64,000 bases of DNA from Tetrahymena thermophila SB210. Its lineage: Eukaryota > Ciliophora > Oligohymenophorea > Hymenostomatida > Tetrahymenidae. The notes under the pieces are model-generated. The model ran no database searches, was not told the DNA's origin, and saw nothing but the letters and a program-made list of their open reading frames with translations. The stretch is from contig NW_002476089.1 of assembly GCF_000189635.1 (NCBI RefSeq), positions 62,001 through 126,000 on the forward strand, given 5' to 3'. Below are positions 38,129 through 50,449 of the stretch, in pieces; within the stretch, counting starts at the first letter, position 1; the number at the start of each line of letters is the position of its first letter. A program made the translations under genes and the position numbers.

Positions 38129-39623
38129 ATGAACCCAATAGCTTCAGAAGGCCCATAATCAAAGCAATTTATAGAAAACAAAGAAATAGTTTAAAGCTTC
38201 CTTGAAAGCGTTGATAAAAAGTCTCTCGATGAAATCAAGCAATGCATTTCAAGAATTGAAAAAAAGATTAAAAAGAAGCAAAATGCATATTCATAATTTT
38301 CCAGTGTAAAAGATTTAATTAATTCAATTAAAGACGGAAACGGAAGAAGTTGCCTCCATTTTGCTGCCTCAAGAGGTGATATTCCTATTTTCGAATACCT
38401 TTTAAATCTTGGTGCAGATTACAACACTCTTGATAATGAAAAGAACAATCCTTTTTTCATAGCTGCTTAACATGGACACTTAGAAATAATTTAATACATG
38501 GTTGACAAGCTCAAACAAGACCCATTATCAAAGAGAGGAGGAGTAAATAAATTATAAAATTTTATTAAATTCAATTAGAAAAAATCATAAATAATTTATT
38601 TAAATTAATGAAAATTAAATTTAATCATATCAATAAGTAAAAATATTTATTCTATTAACTTAGGATGCATCTGCAATTCACTTAGCTAGTAGCAATGGAG
38701 ATATATCAACAATTGAGTATTTGATTTCTAAAGGAGCTAATATAGAAGAACCCAGCACTTTTGGTTTCCCTATCAATTGGGCTGCTGGCTATAACCATGT
38801 TAAAACAGTTGAATTCTTATTGTAAAAAGGTGCTTCCCCTAATGGTGATAAAAAGGGTGTGATACCTTCTCCTTTAATTTTAAGTGTAGATTATGGCAAA
38901 TCAGATTTGTTTGATTTACTTATTTCACATAATGCTGACGTTAATGTTCATGATCCTAATGGATGGAGCGTCTTACACTTATGTGCAGAAAAAGGAAACA
39001 TTCCTTTTATGAATGTTCTTTTAGAAAAAGGAGCAGACCCCAACTACTTACATGAATAGAAAACTCCTTTATAATTAGCTTTCGAGCATGGACACATGGA
39101 TCTTTATTAGATTTTAAAGAAGCACACAAAAAATGATATTAATTAGGAATTAGCAGAAGAGTTCAAAAATAAGTTAAATATGAAAAAGGAAGATGAAGAA
39201 TTTGTTCCTAAAACAATTGATAATGCAAAGGCTATAGCTTTAAAAGATGAAGGTAATGAATTATTTAGAACCTCTCATTATGAAGAAGCTCTCTAAAAGT
39301 ATTTAAGTGCTCTTGAATACGATTCTAATCTTGTTGCAATTCACACTAACGTAGCAGCTTGTTATATTTTCTTAAAACGTTTTGAAGAAGGTCTTCGCTA
39401 CACAAGCAGAGCTAAAAAAATAGACCCTGAATGGATTAAAACATATTTCAGAGAAGGAGAAATTTACAACGGAATTGAAAACTATGCTGAAGCTGCTGCT
39501 TCTTTCTGGGAATGCCTTAAGAGAGAACCAACTAATAAATTATACAAAGATCTTTTTAATACCGCTATGTCTAAAGGAAAGTCATAATACTAGCAATAAA
39601 ATAAAAAATAAGCTTCTAAATGA
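38129..39623 (+). CDS. Ankyrin-repeat plus TPR protein with HSP70/90-binding clamp
   Basis: Two exons (38129-38542 and 38664-39623) join in phase to give 457 residues. About five or six ankyrin repeats come first, for example NGRSCLHFAASRGDIPIFEY, SAIHLASSNGDISTIEYLIS and NGWSVLHLCAEKGNIPFMNV. Residues about 340-445 are three TPR motifs: KALKDEGNELFRTSHYEEAL, HTNVAACYIFLKRFEEGL and DPEWIKTYFREGEIYNGI. All five residues of the two-carboxylate clamp known from HOP and other cochaperones appear in the right spacing (K and N of LKDEGN, N of HTN, K and R of WIKTYFR). That predicts binding of the EEVD tail of HSP70 or HSP90. The tail is Gln-rich. The ankyrin part presumably selects the client or location; that is inference. 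The codon use is GC-richer than its neighbours, as in well-expressed ciliate genes. Confidence 0.88.
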
Positions 39624-40126
39624 TTTTATTTAAATGTGATTGCAAAAATATATTTATATGTCATATGTCTTTTAAAAATCAAATATTAATTCATTAAATG
39701 CTAAATATTTATCACTATTTGATATTAAGAGATTTTTTTTTATTCAGTGCTTTTAACTTAATTGCATGTTATTCATCTTAAATAAATATTCAAAATAAAA
39801 ATTCATTCAATAAATCAATAAATACCTAAGTAAAATAACAACTATTAATTAGATGGAAATAATAATTTTCACATACTCCTTCAAAAATTAACAATATAAA
39901 CGTTTTTAGAATAAAATAATAATAATCTTCTACGAAAACCAGCTATAGTAATATTAGAATCTTTATTAAAATATAAATAAAACAAAACTTAGATTTGTGC
40001 TTAGAAAATATTCTATTTAAATTATTTAAATTAATTTGAATTATGATGGTGGTTTAGCAAATATAAAATAAACAACACAAAATATTTACTAATATCCTTA
40101 TATTTTTAAATCTAAAATTCAGCGAA
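39624..40126. other. Intergenic spacer
   Basis: AT-rich spacer between the ankyrin-TPR gene and the tRNA. No gene recognised. Confidence 0.5.
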
Positions 40127-40206
40127 GATGAAGTGGCCGAGCGGTCTAAGGCGGTAGATTAAGGCTCTATTCCGAAAGGGCGCGAGTTCGAATCTCGCCT
40201 TCATCA
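40127..40206 (+). tRNA. tRNA-Leu (anticodon AAG)
   Basis: Perfect 7-bp acceptor stem (GATGAAG with CTTCATC) and discriminator A. The D arm has TGGCCGAGCGG, which also serves as the A box. The anticodon arm has loop TTAAGGC, placing AAG at 40161-40163; A34 would be modified to inosine to read CUU/CUC. A long class II variable arm (TTCCGAAAGG) is as expected for Leu. The T arm is GCGAG-TTCGAAT-CTCGC, containing the B box. No intron. CCA is not encoded. Stands alone between protein genes. Confidence 0.95.
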
Positions 40207-40208
40207 GA

Positions 40209-40217
40209 TTTTTTTTT
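40209..40217 (+). terminator. RNA polymerase III terminator
   Basis: Run of nine T residues two bases after the tRNA discriminator base, the standard Pol III stop. Confidence 0.8.
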
Positions 40218-40451
40218 AATTAATCTTAAAATTGTAAATTTTAATTTTTTTCTTTTAGTAATATAGCTAATACTTATATCAATTGTAAATTAAAAATATT
40301 TAAAAGATGTTTGTTTATGCTATAAAATAAACAATTTAAATAATTTGTAAACAAGAATCGTTATTAATTCTATTTGACATTTAATTAATTTAAAAATAGA
40401 AAAGATGGGTATGAATACAATTTGATAAAATATTTAAATTCAATTTTTTTT

Positions 40452-42766
40452 TCATTATTTCTTTTCAATTTTAACGGCGTTGCTAAGTGCAATACCAGCA
40501 GTTTTGTAATGAGAGTGTAATTTAGTTAAAGCATCAACATAGCAGGCATCACGTAAGGAAATACTAGGGTTCTTTTCAAGGATAGGAAGAAGCTCATCAA
40601 CTGATTCTTCAATAATAGCTTCTAAACCTGAGTTAACGATATCTCTTTCCTAAGCACCTTGAAGCTTTTCTTTGTTTTCTTCACTAACTTCCATTTTTAA
40701 GCCAGTTGCTTAAGAAATGAATTCCATTAAAGAGTAGTTACTTTTAGTATTATGAAAATATTTATTAAATTCGCAATTTAAAATATGGTTAGCTTATTTT
40801 ACCTTTATTCTTCCCACTTACGAGTTAATCTTCCCTTACGAATGTGTTCGAGATTCTTTAACCATTCCATGTAGCTAACTACGATAGGTCCAGATGAAAT
40901 TAAAACATCAGGGAATACTACGATTCCCTTGCTGTTCAAAATTTAATCAGCTTCATAGCTAACAACGGCATTGGTATTTTCTGCTAAATACTTGCAGTTA
41001 AGTTTATCAGCATTATCTAATTTTATAATTAATAAAATTTTGTTTAAATTGATTGCACTATCTAATTTTAATCTTAATTTTGTTAATTCAATCTATCTTG
41101 CTAATGTTAAAGAAAGTAGTTAAGAAAAATAAGTAAAAAATACCTTTATTAATAAGGTGATTAACATAGGTAGGAATAAGTAAATCACATTATTTATACA
41201 TAGCAGTTTCATCAGGATAGAATTCAGCACCAGGATATCCCTTAAAACTGTGGTTCTTATCAAAGTGAAGCTTAACAAGATTGACATCAATACCTAATAT
41301 AATATTATTTAAAGTTTTAAACTCATTTAAAGGTAGACTAAGCTAAAAATTTATTTACCTTCAGGATTGTAAATAGATCCGTCCTTTTCGATGACACCAA
41401 TAAGCTTGGCACCTAATTCTTGTAAATAGAAAGCAGTCCAGTAACCGATTTTACCAAAACTCTATTTATTAAATAAATTTTTACATATTTATCACAAAAA
41501 TTTATTATGTTTGTTTTATTTAGCACATTGAATGCTAAATAAATAAATAAATTAAATATAAACAAAGTAAATATGATAAGATATGATATTATTTTTGATA
41601 GGGCAGTCTCAAAATGATGAAACAAATAATTTTCAAATGAAATCAAAATCCTAATTTTTTTCACTAATTTGCATACTTTTCATTTTAATCACTTTACTAC
41701 TTAATACTTCTTAAAGAAATCTTTTATTTTATTCTTATCACTTCTATATTTCTATTTAAAATAAGTGCAAACTAAAAAATAACAAACAAATTTACATGAA
41801 TAATGAAGGTCTTTCCAGCAATACCTTATTCTAAGCCTAATCTTTAAGCAAGCTTTTTATGATTGAATAAATAATTCAAGTAGATAGAGGCACCAAGGCC
41901 ACCAGCTTGAACTCTTCCTCTAATACCACCTTAATTCTATTTTTAAATCAAATATTTTAATTTTTAATCTAGCAATTAACTAATTCAATCAGTTATTTTA
42001 AATCATTATGATTTCTAAAATCGCTGAATGTTCTTTGAAATGAAAAGAAAAATGAAAGGATTCATTACCAAAGATTTACCAGTGACACATCCTTAAGCAT
42101 TAATGTCGTTTTAACCATAGAAACTATTTTAATAAGACAAAAAATAAAATTTTGTGTTTAATTTTGATTCAATTTAGAAAGCAATAATATGTAGTATATG
42201 TGGTGGAGTTAATTTAATTATCCTCTAAAAATAAAGGTTAAATATGCATACGTTTGATAGGTGTCCTTTATCCAGTTCATTTCACGTTCTCCAGTGTGGT
42301 GATCAGGTCCTGGAACATCAATAGAAGCACCAATGAAACCTCTTTTGCAAAGTTCAGTGGTGTATTTTCTGGTGATGAGTTCAACTTCTCTCTAGGTCAT
42401 CAAGGCAGGGTCAATGGAGATAGCACCGAAAGAACCTCCAAAAGGAACTGCAGCAATAGCATTCTTAACAGTTGTCAAGGCTGAGAAGGCATGGACATCT
42501 TCAGTAGTAACTCCGACCATGAATCTCAAACCACCCTTGGTAGGAACTCTGTGTTACTTGTGTTAGGTACGATAGCAGTTAACATTGATGAATTCACCAT
42601 TTTCTCTCTTTAAGGGAATGTTAATCTAGCAACTCAATTCAGGTTCGAAGTAGAAGTTTACGTCTTCTTCAGGAATGTTAGCTATTTTACCAGCTTGCTT
42701 AAAGAATTATTCAGTACTCTTCAAAATAGAGGAAGAAAAGGAAAATTTGGAAATCTTGGATAGCAT
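40452..42766 (-). CDS. Glutamate-dehydrogenase homologue lacking the catalytic lysine
   Basis: Seven exons read leftward (42766-42252, 42123-42069, 41936-41796, 41461-41359, 41293-41144, 41016-40803, 40740-40452) sum to 1,467 nt, giving 488 residues with all phases matching. The N-terminus is Ser/Lys-rich and could be a mitochondrial presequence. GDH landmarks are [49 protein letters not shown], the nucleotide-binding [28 protein letters not shown] and [13 protein letters not shown]. The family deaminates glutamate to 2-oxoglutarate with NAD(P). The invariant GGAKxG that carries the catalytic Lys is here GGSFGA, with Phe at residue 113 (codon 42428-42430), and the usual ANGPTT loop reads NTNAVVS. 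The fold is probably kept but ordinary deamination should fail. It may be a regulatory subunit or a repurposed enzyme. High coding quality and clean splicing argue against a pseudogene. Confidence 0.88.
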
Positions 42767-44642
42767 CTTAAATATATATTATAGTTTAAGCTTGTTTTGC
42801 TTTGTTATCTTCTTTTTTCTGAAAGATAAATAATTTAGTTTAATTATTATGTAAATGTAAATTATGGTATTATCAGAAGGATTCTTCTTTATCTGCTCTA
42901 ATTAATTTTTTTATTTTTCTTAAATACAAGGGACTATTATTTTGTACTATACAATTAATTTATTATTAATTACGATACATTTGATGTATTTTATTGATTT
43001 AATACTCCATTTTTATCTATCACCAAAGTGCGTCACATTTCCAAATATCAATTTACTAAATGCTTTAATATATCCTATATCTAGCTTAAGCAAAGTAGTA
43101 TTTAGTTTTAAAGGTGTGATCGCATATCTTAAAGGGGGTCGATATCACTCTATTTTTTGATGCATGCATATATTCACTCAAACTCAACTTGTATCTTAAT
43201 TTTGCCAAATTCATTTCACTTTTATCCTTTTCTAATTTTTTTATTCTATCATGCTTATTTTTGTCATAATATATAAACTTTAAACGATACTTCCAACAAT
43301 CGCTTACAAAAAAACAGTTTATCTAGGTTTCATATAACGCATAATTAAGTTTGTACTTCATCTTTCTTAAGCATTTACACAGTTAAGTTTTGAATGATAT
43401 GTGCTAATTTTCTAATGATATTATTTCTTAATTCCATAGAAATATCTTTTAATAATATAATCAATCTTCTCCCCCACCAATCCTATAATTCAGAGACTCT
43501 TATAACGCACTTTCAATTAATTTATTGAAAGATTATCTATAAGAAATAACTAGAAAAAAATATCTGTTTACATAAAATAAACATATTTTTTTATTTAATA
43601 AAAAAAGTAAAAATTGAAGGATATTTAATAGCACTCCTTTTAAACAAGTATGCAAATATTAATTGAGAATTTTTTCATTTTTAGATAATAATTTTAAGTA
43701 AATTGAAGCATAAAAAAAAATTGAAAGATATCAATTTTGATCAAATATTGAAAAATCAATGTAGATAAATTAATTGAAAATTAAATTTTATTTTAACTTG
43801 TTATCATTTCAAAAAATTTTGATAACTAAAGTTTATTAAAAATATCTAAATTAGTTAAAAGTTAAATTGAATAATTTTAGAAAATAGTAACTAATATTTA
43901 ATTTTGATTTTATTAAAAATTTAAAATATTTTTTTTAACTTAAATAATAATGAAAAAATAGGTTCAAAAAAAATTTTTTTATTTAATATATGAAAATTTT
44001 TCAGTAAATCAAAAAAGAGCAAAATATTTTTTATAGAAATAAACGAAAATATATTAATTAAAATGCTTTCTTAAATTTTTATAAATAACTTCATTCAAAT
44101 ATATTTACTTTCTTTATTTATTTTTATAAATTAAAAAAAAATTATTTAAATAATAATAAAAATATTTTTAAATTTTATTTAAAAATTTAAATTTAACTTA
44201 AATTAAAAATTTTTCATTTTGTTCATTTTCGTTTGTTAAAATTTATTTTATTTTTTTTAGTTTAATTTTTCACTTAAAATATAAAAAGGAAAATTTAGCA
44301 AGAAATATTTCTCTGAATTGTATAAATTTAATAAAATATTAATTTAAGCAGAATTAAAATATTTTATTCACCTTATTTGAACTTATTTATATTACTTTTC
44401 ACTCTTTATTTTTGTTAAGAATTTATAATTTAACAATAAAATAGAAATTGTTTTATGTTTTTTTGATAAAAACTAGATTATTTAGCTAATCATTAGCTAA
44501 TATTTAGAATTTTAATAAAAGACATTCATTTGTGAAATTTTTGTGGCGGGATTTATAATTATAAATTAAGATATTATCTGATTAAATTAATTTTCAAATT
44601 TCAAAAAAAAAAAAAAATTATAGTTTATTAAAGTTATTAGAA
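42767..44642. other. Long divergent intergenic region
   Basis: Upstream of both the GDH-like and SMC genes. 43.5-44.6 kb is very AT-rich with no signal. 42.95-43.5 kb is clearly less AT-rich and holds an unassigned frame described separately. Confidence 0.5.
43020..43361 (-). CDS. Possible small gene, 113 codons, unknown
   Basis: Minus-strand frame from ATG to TGA in a segment of visibly higher G+C than its flanks. It reads as a basic protein with stretches such as YYDKNKHDRIKKLEKDKSEM and NRVISTPFKICDHTFKTKYY. No TGA occurs for about 150 codons counting upstream of the ATG. I recognise no family. A plus-strand frame (42942-43160) overlaps it, so even the strand is uncertain; it could also be a gene remnant or a noncoding RNA locus. 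Confidence 0.25.
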
Positions 44643-47600
44643 ATGAATATCTACTTTATAGAGGTTGAAAATTTTAAATCATTTAGAGGTAAGCATTAAA
44701 TTGGACCTTTTACTTAAATGACTGGTATAATAGGTCCTAATGGCTGTGGTAAAAGTAATATAGTTGATGCTTTGACTTTTGCTTTCAATATAGAAAATGC
44801 AAGAAATCATCATCCAATTAGTAGTATAACTTAGCAATCAAAACCTGATATGTGCTCAGTAGAGGTAGTATTATAAGATAAGCGTTAAAAAATATCCTTT
44901 AAAAAAACCTAAAACAGAAAAAAATAAATAACATTTTACATGAATAACAACATATTAAATCAAGATTAATATTTAGAATAGCTTAAAAAATATAATATTG
45001 GTAAATAATAGAATATTTATAGATTGGCAATTTATTTAATTATTTATATAGGTCCATAATCTTTTATGCTTTAAGGCGAAACTGATAAACTCATTAAGAA
45101 AAGTCCAGAAGAACTATCAGAAATCATTGAAAAAGCATGCGGAAGTCTTTAATATAAAAAGGAATATGATGAGTTAAATCAATAAATAAAATCAATCAAT
45201 GATGAGACCATTAAAATTATTTCAGAATAAAAGAATCTAAAAAAAGAGGATTAAAAATTAAGAAGCATAAGTGAATAGAATGAGAAATATGAATCCTTAA
45301 ATGAAGAAATAAAATAAATAGAAGTCAAAATCGAATAAGCTAACTTCTTTTAAATTGACAGCAGCATTTTATAAGAAATGAAAGCATTATCAACCACACA
45401 AAATAAATTAGATGAAAGAAAAACAGAAGAAGGAGCAATCAAATAGAAAATTTAGTAGAACAATATTGTAAAATTATTTTTTAAAAGCAAATAAATCTAA
45501 ATTTTAATTTAAAATATTAGAAAATTAAAAATTTGCAAAAAGAACAGTCTAAAAAAGAGAAAGAAAGAGAGTAAATTAAGCAATAAATTAGAGAACTTTA
45601 GGAGTAATTGGAATAAGAGGAGGATTAAGTTAAGAATGCTAAAAGTTTTTCAGAGAATGCTAAATTGCAAAAAAGTTTCTAAGATCAAATAAAAGATATT
45701 AATGATAGCTTGGCAAAATTAAATGGTCAATTGAGAAAAGAAGAGTCTATTTTGAATGATATGCAATCGAAAGAATCCTAAAAAAGCAAAATTGAGAATA
45801 AAAAATTGAAAGACAACTATGAAGAGTATCAAGAATTAGTAAGAGTGTGCAATTCATAAACTTTGAACTTAGAACTTGAGAGTAAAAAGCTTGCAAATGA
45901 TATGAATAATGCTCTTTCTCAATTAAAAGTGTCAATAGAGGCTTAGTCTAAATAAAATAATCACATTGAAGAGCTTGAAACAAAAATTAATGAGGCAAAG
46001 ACTAATTAAATTTCTAAATAAGGAGAACTTTAGTAAAAATAATAGGAAATCTCTTCAATTAAGTAAGAATTAATAGAATTAGAAAATCAAAGAAAAGATA
46101 ATGTTCTCAAGATGGAAAACATTTAAAAGGATTTATCAGTACTATTATCAAATAAGCTTTCCTTGTAATATTTTCAATTCATTTTTAGTTTTTAAATTTA
46201 TTTTATTTTTATAAAAGAGAGTATGAGTTAGAGTAAATGGAAGAAATTAGAAATTAAAATAAAGTGTATAGAGAACTTCATAAATTTAAAGGATTTTATG
46301 GATAATTTTCTGAATTAATTAGGAATAATTCAAATAAATCCTATGATTTGTCTATAAAAATAGCTTTAGGTTCATTCCTATCATGCTTGGTAATTATTTA
46401 TTTTAATTTAAGGATAAATTAAAATTTTTTAAAATAACAGGTTGTGGATAGTCCTTAAACAGCCTCTCTAGTAAATGTTACCTTAGCCTCATAAGGATTA
46501 GTAATTAAATAATTTTTAAGAGTAAGATTTGAAGATAATTTTTTATAAAATTTTTAAGGCAAGAGATGTTATGATTTTATAAAATTTACCGAACTCAGAT
46601 GATGATTTAGTAAAGGCCAGAATTGGTAATTTAGGTGAACTAGCTACATCTCTTGTTGATATTGATGAAAGATCATCTAAATATGAAGAAAATCCAGAAT
46701 TAAAGGCAAAAATAGCAGACACATTAAAATACTTATTAAGAGGCAAAGTTATTTGCGAAAACACAGAAAAAGCTTTTTAGTTGAGAAATCGTAAAATTAA
46801 AGAAGTTTATTAGATTATTACAAAAGATGGAGACATTGTGACCAGCGGAAGTATTTAAATTTCTAGTAGTGACAAAGAGAAATACTCTAAAAAGGATTTA
46901 GGAACAGAATAAAATATTTAGAACCTACAAAAAAAGATCTAAAATGAAGAAAAATAAATAGATAAGAAGATGGTAGAGCTAGAATCTATTAAAAATTCAG
47001 ACACTGAAAAAAAATACAATAAATTAATAGAATAGTTACAAGTTCGTGAATCTTCAATCGAAATAACAAATACAGTAAGTAGCTTTTATTTAATAAATTT
47101 TAAGTTTAATTAAATAATTTTTTTTAAAAGGAATTAACTTCTATTTAAGAGAAAATCAAAAAACTTGAAGAAAAAAAACAGCAAATAAAAAATGTAATTG
47201 CAAAAAGCTTAGAAATTATAAATCTTGAAAACACTGTGAAAGAAATTGAGAAAAGGTTGCAAGATACCTAAGAAAAGATTGACAAAAAGAGAAGCGAAGT
47301 TTATGATCCTTTTTGTAAAAAATATAAAATTGATATTAAAGAATTAATTTCTGTAAACGCCGATACAGTAGAAAGAATATTCAAAAATATTGAGAAATAA
47401 TAAACTAAAGTACAAGATATTAATAATTCTATTAAGTCTCATTAAGAAAAGCTTGATAATATTATTAAGGCATAAGAAAAATACAATGAAAATAAAAAAA
47501 ACTTCGAAGAGTTACTTGAACAATTTAAAAATGTTTCTACCAAAATTTAAAACACTAAAAACGAGTTAGACAACAAATACAAGAAAGCTATATCTGAAGT

Positions 47601-48855
47601 ATAATAGTTTGAAAAGGAAATTTAAGAAATAAATTAAGAAAATGAAAGCAGCTACTAGCTGTTAATTTAGTAACCAAATCAACTTAGAAAAGATATAATT
47701 CAAATAAAGCACTCAATAGGGTAATTAATAGATAAAAAAGAAACTCTTTGGCAAGAATGCTAATTGAAGTAAATAGAATTTAAAGACTCGTCTAAAATGA
47801 ATAATAAAGCCTAAAATGATTCTATGATGGAAGAGTTAGATAGTAAGAGTAAAAGTTAATCCTCATAGCAAGATGATATTGAGTCTTAAGATGAAAAAGA
47901 ATAAATACAAACTCTTTCAAAAGATTTTACTAAGTCTCTTAAACAATATACACAGGCTTTGTCATAAATAAATGATGTAAAGCTATAGGAATCTCTAAAT
48001 AAATTTAGTGAAATTGAAATGCTTAACTACTTTATGCTTTTTAAAGATAAAAGCTAATTTTAGAAGAAAAGGACTGTTCGCCAATAATAAATGGTAGATG
48101 AAACAAAAGAGAGTCTTCTAACTTAGTTATTGGAGACTGTAGATATAGGCTCTTTGTTAAATTATTAAAATCGTCTAGTTGACCGCTTAGAAGAATTACG
48201 TAAAAAAATTGAAGAATATGCTTCAAAAGACCTTGCTGAAGGACTAATGGGTGCAACTGTTACAAGTGAAGAAATGAAAGTAAAAAAAGAAAATTTAAAA
48301 AATCGCTAAGCAGAATTAGTGTCTGAAAAAAAGAAGGCAGAAGAAGATCTCAAAAATATCAAGAAATTACGTAAAGAAAAATTTGATGAATTCTTTAAAG
48401 AAGTTTAAAGTTAAGTAAAAATATATTATGGTGAATTAACTAAACTCAAAGGAAAACATTAAGGCTAAAAAGGAAATGCTGATTTAACAGTTAGTGATGA
48501 AGAAGAAAAGTATAAAGGTGGAATAAATTACTTTTGTTGCCCTCCTAAAAAAGCTTATGCTTTAAATCCAGAAAAAGAGTTAAGTGGAGGTGAGAAGACT
48601 TTGGCACAAATAGCTCTTTTCCTTGCTATTGCAAAAGATTCTCCTTTTTTGATATTAGATGAGTCAGAAGCTGCTCTTGATTCATCAAATACATAGAATG
48701 TGATTGAAACATTTAGAAACCTAATTACAAAACAATAAAAACTAATAGTTTCTCACAATTAAGAAGTCTATTCATAATGTGATAGCTTGATAGGAACAAC
48801 CTTTAATAGATACACTGATACATCATTCACCTTATCTTTAAATTTAAAAGCATGA
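44643..48855 (+). CDS. SMC1-like cohesin subunit (SMC ATPase)
   Basis: Multi-exon gene of roughly 1,300 residues. The N-terminal head has IEVENFKSFRGKHQIGPF and Walker A in IIGPNGCGKSNIVDAL. After a short intron (about 45001-45051) comes LQGETDKLIKKSPEELSEII, the SMC1-type segment before the first coiled coil. A hinge sits at about 46.2-46.8 kb (KFKGFYGQFSELI, AFQLRNRKIKEVYQI) between two long Lys/Glu/Gln-rich coiled coils. The C-terminal head has the signature LSGGEKTLAQIALFLAIA and Walker B PFLILDESEAALDSSNT, ending QCDSLIGTTF, which matches the DSLIGV(Y) of SMC1 rather than SMC2-4. Walker B usually reads DEVDAALD; here the Asp is Glu. Six short introns are seen. SMC1 with SMC3 and kleisin holds sister chromatids. 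SMC1 is the best match; SMC4 was considered and is weaker. Confidence 0.85.
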
Positions 48856-50449
48856 TTATTGATCAAAATGTAATATCTAAAACAAAATAATGTATTTATC
48901 AATAAAATATCATAAAATAAATATAAATATTGTACTTAAAATTTTTTGAAGTTTTCCATATGTAATTATATATATATAATATAATATTAACTTGTATCCC
49001 AACTTAAATAACTTTTTAAATCAAATTTTCAACTATTGGTTAATATTTAAATTTAGAAAATATTTCAATTTCTCATTATTTTATATTAAATAAATTTGCT
49101 CCTTTTTATAAGCTAAAAAGTCATAATCTATTTTATATTTATTAATATATTATTACCAAATTAATATATATTTTGTAAATAAATTTATTGTTGCATAAAT
49201 TATATAATAGATCACCTTGGAAAATATATTTTTAGATTGTTTTTATCGAAAATATTATTAATTTTTTTTGAATAAAAGTATTTAAGTTTGTGAAATAAAA
49301 TTTTATTTCTCAATGTCTTTAGAGCTACTCTTATTTATTCCTTTAATGTAATAAATACTTACAACTATTTTACACAAATTGTTAACTCTTTTACATTTTA
49401 TTTTTTAATTTCAATAAACAAAAAATAGAATAATCTTTTATTTATGGGTATATTTAGAATTATTTTGGCTTGTTTCATGTGAAATATTTATTAGCTGAAT
49501 TATTTTTAGGTCTTAAAAAGTTCTAAACATTAAAAATTATTTTTATTTCTTTTTAAGTTTCTATTAGTTTTTGTTTACTTTTTATGAAACATCATCTGAG
49601 TTAATTTTAAATCTTAATTTGGTAACTCTTGATCTTTACATTTAGAAATTTAAATAATTAAAATTATTCTGTTGCTCTAATTTCTTAATTTCAAAAAATT
49701 TTGAAATTTTTAAAAATAGAAAGTGCACTTTGGCAATTAATTTTTTTTTTCTTAGTTTTTAATATTTCTTATTATATTTAATTTCTTTTTTTATCTTTCT
49801 TTATTATTTAATTTTTAATTTGTTTGTTTGTTTATTTATTTATTTTTAAATTTATTTATTTATCTAATTTTATTTACTTATTTTAATTTATCTATTTAAT
49901 TTTATATGCTTTATTTTTATTTTATTTATAAAAAATATTTCAAGTCCTGCCAAAGTTCTAAATCTCAAGAGCACGTTGTATCTTAAACTATTTTAATTTA
50001 CTAATTTATTTTTATAGCTTTTTAAAGGGAGAAAAGTTGGATTTGTTTTTGATAATACATGTTCGAATATATTTTTCAAATGATTAAGAATATATTCTAT
50101 TGAAATATCTAAATACAGGTTGATTCATCTTAATCAAATATTGTTTTAAAAACTTAACGAGATTGGATGCGTGTTTAAAAAATGAATGCTGCTCCACTTT
50201 TAGCATTCTGATTAAGCAATCAAACTGTATTTAGAATTTCTTTTGTTCTTTTTCTTTTTACAATTTTTTGTTTTTGTAAATTAATTTGAAATTTATTTAT
50301 TATAAAAAATAAATAATTAATTAATTATTTAAATTTTTTTAAGAGGGAAAAAAAAAGTATTCATTAATAAATATAAAAATCAAATAACATTTATTTATTA
50401 ATTTAAGTTGACAATAAATATATGCATGTTTCACATACTTATAATTGAA
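48856..50449. other. AT-rich convergent spacer
   Basis: Shared 3' flank of the SMC gene and the LRR-patatin gene. It holds simple T-rich repeats around 49.8 kb (GTTTGTTTGTTTATTTATTT type). No gene seen on either strand. Confidence 0.5.

Noticed and set aside
42254-42484. Plus-strand ORF opposite the GDH-like gene
   Set aside because: Antisense shadow of GDH exon 1, whose minus-strand frame matches the dehydrogenase family.
44643-48855. SMC4/condensin assignment
   Set aside because: The C-terminal DSLIG motif and the ..EIIEKACGSLQYKKEYDEL segment fit SMC1 better; no SMC4-type N-terminal extension is seen.
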